Shown: positions 1 to 6,496, counted from the first letter of the stretch. The stretch: DNA of 7,979 nucleotides from an uncultured Enterococcus sp. (GCA_946409145.1 CAMJVA010000070.1:1-7979); one strand, 5' to 3'. Numbers and translations are program-made. The notes: generated by a model not told the origin, from the letters alone.

Positions 1-38
1 ATCGAGGATTTACTATTCGTAAAAAAAATAATGATTAA
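1..38 (+). CDS. 3' end of an upstream gene, possibly cshA (DEAD-box RNA helicase)
   Basis: With codons beginning at position 3, the frame reads RGFTIRKKNND and stops with TAA at 36-38. A short basic tail ending in an FTIRKK-like run is what I would expect at the C-terminus of CshA-type helicases, and cshA commonly sits just upstream of acpS-alr in related bacteria. Only eleven codons are visible, so this is a guess from context. A strong terminator follows at 86-135, which agrees with a plus-strand gene ending here. Confidence 0.45.
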   Translation, partial: RGFTIRKKNND

Positions 39-43
39 TTCAT

Positions 44-80
44 TTTAGGAAAAAAAGTACTTTGTCTTTTATTTCCTAAA
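44..80 (+). other. Hairpin in the 3' untranslated region before the terminator
   Basis: TTTAGGAAA at 44-52 pairs with TTTCCTAAA at 72-80. The stem continues inward as AAAAG (53-57) with CTTTT (66-70), leaving one bulged A at 71 and an 8-nt loop. No T-run follows on either strand, so it is not itself an intrinsic terminator. It could be a stabilising or processing hairpin in the upstream transcript. Confidence 0.4.
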
Positions 81-85
81 TACAC

Positions 86-135
86 AAAAAAATCAAGTTC
101 TAAACAAAAAATTTGTTTAGGACTTGATTTTTTTT
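86..135 (+). terminator. Strong intrinsic terminator, usable in both directions
   Basis: A 23-bp stem (86-108 with 112-134) has one G-U pair and a 3-nt loop. The core arm is AATCAAGTTCTAAACAAA at 91-108. It runs straight into a T-tract at 128-135 on the plus strand, and the A-run at 86-92 supplies a U-tract in the opposite direction. It separates the upstream gene from the acpS operon. Confidence 0.9.
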
Positions 136-156
136 ACAGCAAATTAAACTGTTTTT

Positions 157-165
157 TGGTACAAT
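157..165 (+). promoter_or_regulatory. Extended -10 promoter for the acpS operon
   Basis: TGGTACAAT at 157-165 is an extended -10 element (TG-n-TACAAT, one mismatch to TATAAT). No good -35 box lies 16-18 nt upstream. Transcription would start near 171-173, about 25 nt before the acpS start codon. An in-frame ATG at 164 lies inside this -10 box and so cannot be the translation start from this promoter. Confidence 0.6.
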
Positions 166-196
166 GAAAGCGCAAGGATTTTTAGGGGGAAAAGAA

Positions 197-547
197 ATGA
201 TTTTTGGCATTGGCATTGATGTGGTAGATTTAGGGCGCATGGAAAAAATTATACATAATAATCCTAAGTTTTATTTACGCATTTTAACAAAAAATGAACA
301 AGATCTTTTTTTAGCTCACTCTAAAAAACGCCAAATAGAATTCCTTGCTGGGCGATTTGCGTGTAAAGAAGCTTTTAGTAAAGCTTATGGCACAGGAATT
401 GGTCCCATTTCTTTTCAGGATATTGAAATTTTACGCCATAAAAACGGGCAACCTTATGTGGCAAAATCTCCTTTTTCTGGAAAATGTTTTGTGACAATTT
501 CTCATTCAGACACAGTGGCTATTGCTCAAATTATCTTAGAAAACTGA
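197..547 (+). CDS. acpS: Holo-[acyl-carrier-protein] synthase
   Basis: AcpS transfers 4'-phosphopantetheine from coenzyme A to a serine of apo-acyl carrier protein, activating it for fatty acid synthesis in the cytoplasm. The protein opens MIFGIGIDVVDLGRMEK. It carries the two metal-binding acids of the family, D8 and E58, the latter in RFACKEAFSKAYGTGI, and ends with the conserved ISHS motif (TISHSDTVAIAQ). The length of 116 residues is normal for AcpS. The start at 197 is chosen over the in-frame ATG at 164 because AGGGGGA at 184-190 lies 7 nt upstream, the family N-terminus begins exactly here, and 164 falls inside the promoter. It is the first gene of the operon, and alr begins 13 bp after its stop codon. 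Confidence 0.96.
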   Translation: MIFGIGIDVVDLGRMEKIIHNNPKFYLRILTKNEQDLFLAHSKKRQIEFLAGRFACKEAFSKAYGTGIGPISFQDIEILRHKNGQPYVAKSPFSGKCFVTISHSDTVAIAQIILEN

Positions 548-560
548 AAGAAGAATGTTT

Positions 561-1676
561 ATGACTCCAGGTTATCACCGGCCAACGGTTTTAAAAATCA
601 AGCTTGAAAATATTACAAAAAATGTTTCTAATCATAAAAAAATGCTGAACAATGAAAAAATTTTTGCAGTGATTAAAGCGAATGCTTACGGTCATGGAGC
701 CATTCCTGTGGCTAAAGCAGCTTTAGAAGGTGGAGCAGAGGGATTTTGTGTTGCTCTTTTAGATGAGGCGTTAGAATTAAGACGTCATGGCTTTTTAGAA
801 CCCATTTTGGTTTTAAATATGGTGGATGCTCTTTATTTACCTTTAGCTGCGGAAAATAATATATCCATTACTTGCGGCAATGAAGAATGGTTAGAAGAAG
901 CTCTTCATTTTCTTAAAAATAATCCTTTAAATAATCCTGTTAAATTACATTTGAAAATTGACTCTGGTATGGGACGCATCGGCTTTTTTACCAAAGAAAG
1001 TTTGCAAGAAGCTTATGAAAAAATCCAGCAAGCACCTAGTTTATTTTTAGAAGGTATTTTCACTCATTTTTCCACGGCAGATGAAAAAGATGAAACGTAT
1101 TTCAATGAACAGTTAGAAAAGTTTACCCAATTATTAGACGTTTTACCTGAGTTACCAGAATATGTTCATTCTAGTAATTCAGCGACGAGTTTGTGGCATA
1201 AAGCAGGAGTGGGAAACTTAGTGCGTTTAGGAATTAGTATGTATGGCTTAAATCCTTCGGGAAAAACTTTAACTTTGCCTTTTCCTTTAGCTCCAGCACT
1301 ATCTTTAGAGTCTTCCTTAATTCAAGTAAAAAAAGTTCCGAAAGGTACAGGAGTGGGTTATGGAAAAACTTATGTGACCAAAAAAGAAGAGTGGATAGGA
1401 ACGGTTCCCATTGGTTATGCTGATGGTTGGCAAAGAAAAATGAGCGGTTTTTCTGTTTTAGTTAAAGGAAAAAAATGTGAAATTGTAGGGCGAGTTTGTA
1501 TGGATCAATGTATGATTAGACTCCCTGAAGAAGTTTCTTTAGGAGAAAAAGTGACTTTAATTGGAAAAAACTCTGGGGAAGAAATTACTTTACAAGAGGT
1601 TGCTGATCACTTAGAAACCATTCATTATGAAGTGGCTTGTTTATTATCAGACCGCTTGAACCGAGTATATGAATAA
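561..1676 (+). CDS. alr: Alanine racemase, PLP-dependent
   Basis: Alr interconverts L- and D-alanine, supplying D-alanine for peptidoglycan and, in many Gram-positives, for teichoic acids. The PLP lysine is K39 in FAVIKANAYGHG. The second catalytic base is the tyrosine near residue 267 in GTGVGYGKTY. The motifs KIDSGMGRIGF, HSSNSA, VRLGISMYG and VGRVCMDQ follow in family order, giving an N-terminal TIM barrel and a C-terminal beta domain. An ATG at 555 is also in frame. I prefer 561 (371 residues) because it puts the PLP lysine at position 39 as in Geobacillus Alr, and the purine-rich AAAGAAG at 547-553 is better spaced from it; that ribosome site is weak either way. The gene is probably translated in step with acpS just upstream. 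Confidence 0.96.
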   Translation: MTPGYHRPTVLKIKLENITKNVSNHKKMLNNEKIFAVIKANAYGHGAIPVAKAALEGGAEGFCVALLDEALELRRHGFLEPILVLNMVDALYLPLAAENNISITCGNEEWLEEALHFLKNNPLNNPVKLHLKIDSGMGRIGFFTKESLQEAYEKIQQAPSLFLEGIFTHFSTADEKDETYFNEQLEKFTQLLDVLPELPEYVHSSNSATSLWHKAGVGNLVRLGISMYGLNPSGKTLTLPFPLAPALSLESSLIQVKKVPKGTGVGYGKTYVTKKEEWIGTVPIGYADGWQRKMSGFSVLVKGKKCEIVGRVCMDQCMIRLPEEVSLGEKVTLIGKNSGEEITLQEVADHLETIHYEVACLLSDRLNRVYE

Positions 1677-1713
1677 AAATTTATAAAATTTAAAAAAGAA
1701 AGGAGGTTTTTAA

Positions 1714-2103
1714 ATGGTCAAAAGAGGAGACATCTTTTTTGCAGATTTATCTCCCGTCATTGGTTCAGAGCAAGGAGGAATTCGTCCTGTTTTAGTAGTA
1801 CAAAATAATTTAGGAAATCATTTTTCCCCAACAGTGATTGTTGCCGCCATTACGGCTAAAATGGCTAAGCCTAAATTACCCACTCATATTGGTATTTTAG
1901 CCAAGGAAACAGGAATTGATAAAGATTCAGTTATTTTATTGGAACAAATTAGAACCATTGACAAGTCTCGTCTGAAAGAGCGAGTGTGTCATTTATCAAA
2001 AGAGTTAATGGATGAAGTGGATAATGCCTTAAAAATTAGTGTAGGCGTGTCAAAAGAGATGACCATTAACGAAAAAAAATTAGTTATACATAGAAAAAAA
2101 TAA
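1714..2103 (+). CDS. mazF: MazF/EndoA-type mRNA interferase (toxin)
   Basis: MazF-family endoribonucleases cut single-stranded mRNA at short specific sites; the Bacillus subtilis member EndoA (NdoA) recognises UACAU. The sequence closely follows EndoA: KRGDIFFADLSPVIGSEQ, GGIRPVLVVQNN, SPTVIVAAITAK and DSVILLEQIRTIDK. The expected catalytic pair is R24 (GGIRPV) and T47 (AAITAK). At 129 residues it is slightly longer than the usual 116 or so, with a basic tail ending HRKK. AGGAGG at 1701-1706 lies 7 nt before the ATG. Only 37 bp separate it from alr, so the mazE (ndoAI) gene that lies here in Bacillus is absent. It probably shares the acpS-alr transcript. Cut-site specificity cannot be read from the sequence. 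Confidence 0.93.
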   Translation: MVKRGDIFFADLSPVIGSEQGGIRPVLVVQNNLGNHFSPTVIVAAITAKMAKPKLPTHIGILAKETGIDKDSVILLEQIRTIDKSRLKERVCHLSKELMDEVDNALKISVGVSKEMTINEKKLVIHRKK

Positions 2104-2118
2104 AAAGGAGGGGAAAAC

Positions 2119-2406
2119 ATGGGGTATTTTGTGGTTATGATCATTACTCTAGTTTTCCTTTTTTTCCTCGTAAAAAAGATTTCTTCACTGAAAAATGCTC
2201 AGGGGACAAAAGAAATTTATGGAGAAATTATTACTTTAAAAAAGGAAACAAAAGAAATTATCCTACAAACAAAAGAAGGACAACTTTTATTAAAAGTGAA
2301 TCCAAAGGTTTTTTTAACCTTAGGAGAAAAAATGCGAGGGATTGCTACTTTAAAAGAGAACACTTTATTGCATTTTGAAGCTTTAGAAAGTCATGACTCT
2401 CTTTAG
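2119..2406 (+). CDS. Small one-helix membrane protein of unknown function
   Basis: This 95-residue protein is not one I recognise. Residues 3-19 (GYFVVMIITLVFLFFLV) form one hydrophobic helix, followed by KKISSLK. By the positive-inside rule, this places the remaining 70 or so residues in the cytoplasm. That part alternates as short beta strands (EIYGEIITLKKETKEIILQT, then a QLLLKV strand), suggesting a small beta-barrel or SH3/OB-like fold. The layout recalls YajC or short NfeD-like proteins, but no diagnostic motif of either is visible. AAAGGAGGGG at 2103-2112 lies 6 nt before the ATG, and only 15 bp separate it from mazF, so the two are almost certainly co-transcribed. It has no AbrB-like N-terminus or acidic tail that would mark a MazE antitoxin. 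Confidence 0.8.
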   Translation: MGYFVVMIITLVFLFFLVKKISSLKNAQGTKEIYGEIITLKKETKEIILQTKEGQLLLKVNPKVFLTLGEKMRGIATLKENTLLHFEALESHDSL

Positions 2407-2470
2407 AAAAAAGATTAAAATTAAATGAAGTTTTAAATAAAAATTGTCTTTTAATTTCTGGTAAAAAAAG

Positions 2471-2531
2471 GCCCCTACGAAAGAAATGGAAACGGTCCCC
2501 TTAGTGGGCGTTGTTTTCATTTCTTTTTTTT
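2471..2531 (+). terminator. Intrinsic terminator of the acpS-alr-mazF operon
   Basis: AAAGAAATGGAAAC at 2480-2493 pairs with GTTTTCATTTCTTT at 2513-2526 (14 bp, one G-U) and runs into a T-tract at 2524-2531. A second pairing, GCCCCTA (2471-2477) with TAGTGGGC (2502-2509, one bulged T), uses the loop of the first stem. On the minus strand that second stem is followed by CTTTTTTT, so each direction appears to have its own stem. No gene in the 275-bp gap 2407-2681 requires the minus-strand version. Confidence 0.8.
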
Positions 2532-2551
2532 AAATGAGAATTAACACATCT

Positions 2552-2580
2552 TTCAAACAAAATCGTGGTTAATCTATAAA
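2552..2580 (+). promoter_or_regulatory. Candidate promoter for the ABC exporter operon
   Basis: TTCAAA (2552-2557) and TATAAA (2575-2580) are separated by 17 bp and match four and five of six consensus bases. Transcription would start near 2587, giving a leader of about 95 nt. A second -10-like box, TACAAT at 2589-2594, lies just downstream but has only a weak partner (TGGTTA at 2566-2571) and would start transcription inside the hairpin described next. Confidence 0.5.
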
Positions 2581-2599
2581 AAATAGTTTACAATAAAAA

Positions 2600-2634
2600 G
2601 GAGTCGAGAAGTGTCTTCGATTCTCTTTTTTTTT
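2600..2634 (+). terminator. Leader terminator/attenuator hairpin before the ABC exporter
   Basis: GGAGTCGAGA at 2600-2609 pairs with TCTTCGATTCT at 2614-2624, with two G-U pairs, one bulged T (2617) and a 4-nt loop. Nine T residues follow directly at 2626-2634. This has the form of an intrinsic terminator, placed between the candidate promoter and the exporter start codon. That makes it a likely attenuator, since no upstream gene needs a second terminator 70 nt after the one at 2480-2531. The stem is only moderately stable, and its role is inferred. Confidence 0.55.
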
Positions 2635-2640
2635 ACATAG
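2611..2640 (+). CDS. Possible 9-codon leader peptide inside the attenuator hairpin
   Basis: GTG at 2611 opens a nine-codon frame (MSSILFFFT, then TAG at 2638-2640). AAGGAG at 2598-2603 lies 7 nt upstream, a good ribosome site. The ribosome site lies largely in the 5' arm of the hairpin, the start codon is in the loop, and the codons cover the 3' arm and the U-tract. A ribosome starting or stalling here would block the terminator and let transcription reach the exporter genes. Leader-peptide attenuation of this kind is known for antibiotic-responsive ABC genes such as Bacillus bmrCD. The frame is so short that chance occurrence is quite possible. Confidence 0.3.
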   Translation: MSSILFFFT

Positions 2641-2681
2641 TCTTATGGACTTTGCACACATATTTAAATGGGAGGGATCAT

Positions 2682-4418
2682 ATGATTAAAAAACTAGCCG
2701 CAAATATCGGCGAGTATAAAAAATCCAGCATTCTGACCCCGATTTTAGTAATTGGGGAAGTTGTTATGGATATTGTAATTCCCCTGGTCATTGCCGTTTT
2801 AATCGACAAAGGTATTCAGGAAAAAAGTAAAGACGCCATTTTATTTTATGGTGGAGTGTTATTAGTTTGCGCCCTTGTGGCTCTTTTTTTTGGCACCATG
2901 TCAGGAAGATTTGCTGCAGTTGCTTCAGCAGGTTTTGCTAAAAATGTTCGGGGTGCCATGTTCAAAAATATCCAAAGTTTTTCATTTTCTAATATTGATC
3001 GGTTTTCAACTAATAGTTTAGTGACTCGGTTAACGACAGATGTTACTAACGTACAAAATGCTTATCAAATGATTATTAGAATGCTCATTAGAGCACCTTT
3101 AATGTTAATTTTTTCTTTGGTCATGGCTTTTTCTATTAATAGTGAACTAGCTTCAACTTTTATTATTATTTTGCCCTTATTAGCCATTGGACTTTATATT
3201 GTTGTTAGAATTGCTCATCCTTTATTTGAAAAAGTATTCCGCATTTATGACAAAATGAATAATGTGGTGCAAGAAAATATTCAAGGAATTCGCGTGGTAA
3301 AATCTTATGTAAGAGAAGATCATGAAATTAGTAAGTTTAAAAAAGTATCCAATGAAATTTTTAAAGTCTTCTCAAAAGCAGAAGGAACCGTCGCTTTCAA
3401 TGCTCCGTTACTTCAATTTTGTATGTATACGACTATGCTTTTAGTCTCATGGCTTGGAGCTCATTTAGTGGTGGAAGGGAGCATGACCACAGGAGAACTT
3501 GTGAGTATGTTTTCTTATGCTATTCAAACTTTAATGAGTTTGAATATGTTATCAATGATTTTTGTGATGCTTTTAATCGCTCGGGCTTCTGGAGAGAGAA
3601 TTGTGGAAGTTTTAGATGAAAAAAGTGATTTAACGAACAATGAAAAAGCATTAACCACTGTTAAAAATGGTGATGTAGAATTTAAAAATGTTTCCTTTAG
3701 TTATAGTAATGACAAAGAAAAACGTGCTTTGAAAAATATTTCCTTTAAAGTGAACTCAGGGGAAGTTGTAGGGATTGTGGGAGGAACAGGAAGTGCCAAA
3801 TCTTCTTTAGTCCAACTTATTCCAAGACTTTATGATGCTTCTTCTGGTGAAGTTTTAGTGGGAGGAATTAATGTCAAAGATTATGATTTGGTGACTTTAA
3901 GAGATAATGTTTCCATGGTTTTACAAAACAATGTTCTCTTCACTGGAACCATTGCCTCCAATCTTCGTTGGGGAAATGAAGCAGCAACAGAAGAAGAATT
4001 AAAACAAATGGCAACTATTTCTCAAGCAGATCCTTTTATTCAAGAGTTTTCGGAACAATATAACTCTCCTATCTCTCAAGGTGGATCCAATGTTTCTGGG
4101 GGACAAAAGCAACGTCTAACCATTGCTCGAGCTCTTTTGAAAAAACCTAAAATTTTAATTTTAGATGATTCCACCTCTGCAGTAGATACGAAAACCGATC
4201 GTTTAATTCGGGAAGGTTTGAAAAAAGAAATTCCTGGAACAACCACCTTTATCATCGCCCAACGGATTAGTTCTGTGGAAAACTGTGACGAAATTATTGT
4301 TATGGATAAAGGAAATATAGTAGCTATTGGCACTCATGATGAACTCTTAAAAACAAACGATATTTACCAAGAAATGTTTGAAACTCAACAGAAAGGATTT
4401 GGTGTTAATGCAGAATAA
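2682..4418 (+). CDS. ABC exporter half-transporter, degenerate-site subunit (LmrC/EfrC type)
   Basis: This 578-residue protein fuses a six-helix transmembrane domain (about residues 10-310) to a nucleotide-binding domain (about 330-570). It should pair with the next gene's product as a heterodimeric multidrug-type exporter. Walker A is GGTGSAKSS (367-375), with Ala for the usual third Gly. The Q-loop glutamine is Q415 and the signature is VSGGQ (471-475). Walker B ends LDDS, so D496 replaces the catalytic Glu. The switch His is Gln (IIAQRI, Q527). These changes mark the degenerate ATP site of heterodimeric exporters, while its intact signature serves the partner's consensus site. The start at 2682 is chosen because GGAGG at 2671-2675 lies 6 nt upstream; a TTG ten codons earlier would place that site inside the gene. 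The substrate cannot be read from the sequence. Confidence 0.92.
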   Translation: MIKKLAANIGEYKKSSILTPILVIGEVVMDIVIPLVIAVLIDKGIQEKSKDAILFYGGVLLVCALVALFFGTMSGRFAAVASAGFAKNVRGAMFKNIQSFSFSNIDRFSTNSLVTRLTTDVTNVQNAYQMIIRMLIRAPLMLIFSLVMAFSINSELASTFIIILPLLAIGLYIVVRIAHPLFEKVFRIYDKMNNVVQENIQGIRVVKSYVREDHEISKFKKVSNEIFKVFSKAEGTVAFNAPLLQFCMYTTMLLVSWLGAHLVVEGSMTTGELVSMFSYAIQTLMSLNMLSMIFVMLLIARASGERIVEVLDEKSDLTNNEKALTTVKNGDVEFKNVSFSYSNDKEKRALKNISFKVNSGEVVGIVGGTGSAKSSLVQLIPRLYDASSGEVLVGGINVKDYDLVTLRDNVSMVLQNNVLFTGTIASNLRWGNEAATEEELKQMATISQADPFIQEFSEQYNSPISQGGSNVSGGQKQRLTIARALLKKPKILILDDSTSAVDTKTDRLIREGLKKEIPGTTTFIIAQRISSVENCDEIIVMDKGNIVAIGTHDELLKTNDIYQEMFETQQKGFGVNAE

Positions 4419-6288
4419 ACAACGACCAAGCACAAAGAATCCTTTCCGTGCTTTAAAAAGATTATTTGGTTATATGTGGTCAGGTTATAAAATCCAATTA
4501 ATTATTGTCATTATTTGTATTTTACTGTCAGCTTTTGCCAATGTTCAAGGTTCTTTATTTATTCAAACGGTTATTGATGGCTATATTACCCCTATGGTCA
4601 CTGGAGAAGTAAAAGGCTTTTCTGGATTACTTAATGCTATTATTAAAATGGCGGCCATTTATGGTGTGGGAGTGATTACCACTTTAATTTTTAACCGAAT
4701 GATGGTAAAAGTTTCCCAAGGGACCCAAAAGAAAATCAGAGACGATATGTTTACTCATATGGAAAGTTTACCTATTCGTTATTTTGATCAACGGACTCAA
4801 GGGGATATTATGAGTTATTACACCAATGATATTGATACCTTGCGTCAAATGATTTCTCAAAGTATTCCTAATTTATTTGCTGCTTTAGTGACATTTATTT
4901 CCGTCTTTGTAGCTATGTTTACTGTTTCTGTTCCTATGACTCTTTTAGTGATTGTGTCTGTTTCTTTAATGATGGTCATGATCCGGGTGGTTTCTGGAAA
5001 AGCTGGAAAATATTTTGGCGCCCAACAACGATCCATTGGGAAGTTAAATGGTTATATTGAAGAAATGATTCACGGACAAAAAGTAGTGAAAGTATTCAAT
5101 CATGAAAAAGAAGTCATTTCTGGTTTTAATGAATTAAATGAAGAATTATGGAGTAACGCCACTAACGCTAACGTTCATGCCAACTCTTTAATGCCCATTA
5201 TGATGAACTTGTTAAATATTCAGTACTGTTTAATTGCAGTTGTAGGTGGATTATTATCAGTTTCTGGGATGATTAAATTATCTGTAGGACAATTAGCTAG
5301 TTTCTTACAATTATCCCGTTCTTTAAATAATCCTATTGCGCAAATTTCCCAACAAATTAACTTTGTAATTATGGCCTTAGCTGGTGCTGAAAGAATTTTC
5401 CAACTTTTAGATGAAACTCCTGAAGTGGATGAAGGTTACGTTACCTTAGTGAATGCTAAAAAAGTTGAGGGAACTTTAGTAGAGACTACTGAAAGAACTG
5501 GTCTTTGGGCTTGGAAGCATCCTCATGAAGATGGGAGTGTCACTTACAAAGAATTATGTGGTGATGTGACTTTTGAAGATGTTAACTTTGGTTATTATGA
5601 TGATCGAATGATTTTAAAAGAAATTAATCTTTACGCTAGACCAGGAGAAAAAGTTGCTTTTGTGGGAGCGACTGGAGCTGGAAAAACAACGATTACTAAC
5701 TTGATTAATCGTTTCTATGACATTCAAGAAGGTAAAATTCGTTATGATGGGATTAATATTAAAAAAATCAAAAAAGATTCCTTGCGTCACTCTTTAGGAA
5801 TTGTTTTACAAGACACGCATTTATTTACTGGTACCGTCAAAGAAAATATTCGTTACGGAAAATTAGATGCCACAGATGAAGAAGTAGAAAAAGCGGCGAA
5901 ATTAGCTAATGCTGATAGTTTTATTGAAAACCTTCCTCAAGGATATGACACGATTATAACAGGAGATGGAGAAGGAATTTCTCAAGGACAACGGCAACTT
6001 TTAGCTATTGCTAGAGCAGCCATTGCAGATCCTCCTGTTATGATTTTAGATGAAGCCACCAGCTCCATTGATACAAGAACAGAAGGAATTGTCCAAGGTG
6101 GCATGGATTCTCTCATGAAGGGGCGGACTGTTTTTGTAATTGCTCACCGTTTATCAACGATTAAAAATTCTGATGTCATTATGGTATTAGATCACGGAAG
6201 AATTATTGAAAGAGGAGACCATGATAGTTTACTTGCTGAAAAAGGCGTTTACTATCAACTTTACACAGGAGCTTTAGAACTTTCTTAA
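4408..6288 (+). CDS. ABC exporter half-transporter, catalytic-site subunit (LmrD/EfrD type)
   Basis: This 626-residue partner has a six-helix transmembrane domain (about 20-330), a linker insert of about 37 residues (347-383, containing GLWAWKHPHEDG) and a nucleotide-binding domain. Walker A is the consensus GATGAGKTT (420-428). Walker B ends ILDEA with catalytic E549, and the switch histidine is H580 (VIAHRL). Its signature is altered to ISQGQ (524-528), which faces the partner's degenerate Walker motifs. Together the two subunits therefore have one hydrolysing and one weak ATP site. The ATG at 4408 lies inside the last codons of the first subunit, an 11-bp overlap typical of translationally coupled partners, with AAAGGA at 4392-4397 upstream. 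The insert occurs in many Firmicute exporters of this class. Drug export is the likely role, but the substrate is unknown. Confidence 0.93.
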   Translation: MQNKQRPSTKNPFRALKRLFGYMWSGYKIQLIIVIICILLSAFANVQGSLFIQTVIDGYITPMVTGEVKGFSGLLNAIIKMAAIYGVGVITTLIFNRMMVKVSQGTQKKIRDDMFTHMESLPIRYFDQRTQGDIMSYYTNDIDTLRQMISQSIPNLFAALVTFISVFVAMFTVSVPMTLLVIVSVSLMMVMIRVVSGKAGKYFGAQQRSIGKLNGYIEEMIHGQKVVKVFNHEKEVISGFNELNEELWSNATNANVHANSLMPIMMNLLNIQYCLIAVVGGLLSVSGMIKLSVGQLASFLQLSRSLNNPIAQISQQINFVIMALAGAERIFQLLDETPEVDEGYVTLVNAKKVEGTLVETTERTGLWAWKHPHEDGSVTYKELCGDVTFEDVNFGYYDDRMILKEINLYARPGEKVAFVGATGAGKTTITNLINRFYDIQEGKIRYDGINIKKIKKDSLRHSLGIVLQDTHLFTGTVKENIRYGKLDATDEEVEKAAKLANADSFIENLPQGYDTIITGDGEGISQGQRQLLAIARAAIADPPVMILDEATSSIDTRTEGIVQGGMDSLMKGRTVFVIAHRLSTIKNSDVIMVLDHGRIIERGDHDSLLAEKGVYYQLYTGALELS

Positions 6289-6292
6289 AAAG

Positions 6293-6330
6293 AAAAAGGC
6301 GGAGAAACTATTTAGTTTCCTCGCCTTTTT
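6293..6330. terminator. Bidirectional terminator between convergent genes
   Basis: AAAAAGGCGGAGAAACTA (6293-6310) pairs with TAGTTTCCTCGCCTTTTT (6313-6330), with one A-C mismatch and one G-U pair. The plus strand ends in CCTTTTT, and the complementary strand also ends its stem in CCTTTTT. The hairpin can therefore stop the ABC operon from the left and the small minus-strand gene from the right. Confidence 0.88.
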
Positions 6331-6343
6331 AAATAAAAAATTT

Positions 6344-6496
6344 TTACTGTTGTTCTTTTAAGACACGTAAAGCATCGTTGTAACTTGTTAAATAGCGTTC
6401 GGTAATTTGTTTGGTAGAAAGTGTAGATAAATCTTTTTGGCTTAAATACATCATAGCAATTTCATGGGCAGCTTTTTCAAAAGATACTTCAGACAC
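6344..6496 (-). CDS. Small hypothetical protein, 50 residues, minus strand
   Basis: Read on the minus strand, GTG at 6496 opens a frame of 50 residues beginning MSEVSFEKAAHEIAMMYLSQ, ending RVLKEQQ and closing with TAA at 6344. It is soluble and charged, with no signal peptide or membrane segment, and looks like two or three amphipathic helices (about 4-20 and 28-48). GGAG at 6507-6510 lies 10 nt before the start, slightly far. A perfect TTGACA promoter box lies upstream and a bidirectional terminator lies just after the stop. This full set of expression signals around an uninterrupted frame argues for a real gene. I do not recognise the family. Nothing nearby shows its function, and it need not relate to its neighbours. 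Confidence 0.72.
   Translation of the reverse strand: MSEVSFEKAAHEIAMMYLSQKDLSTLSTKQITERYLTSYNDALRVLKEQQ

Noticed and set aside
1677..1713. A hidden mazE antitoxin between alr and mazF
   Set aside because: The gap is only 37 bp and alr has its full normal C-terminus, so there is no room for an antitoxin in any frame.
2534..2572. A 12-codon ATG frame (MRINTSFKQNRG) before the ABC leader
   Set aside because: It has no ribosome site, since a T-run precedes it, and it lies upstream of the predicted transcription start.
2645..2689. A 14-codon ATG frame overlapping the start of the first ABC gene
   Set aside because: There is no ribosome site before it, and its reading frame has no recognisable content.
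3419..3619. A 66-codon plus-strand frame inside the first ABC gene
   Set aside because: It overlaps the well-supported transporter in another frame, has no ribosome site and resembles no protein family.
4076..4333. An 85-codon minus-strand frame opposite the ATPase domain of the first ABC gene
   Set aside because: It is a shadow of conserved ABC motifs read backwards, with no start signals.
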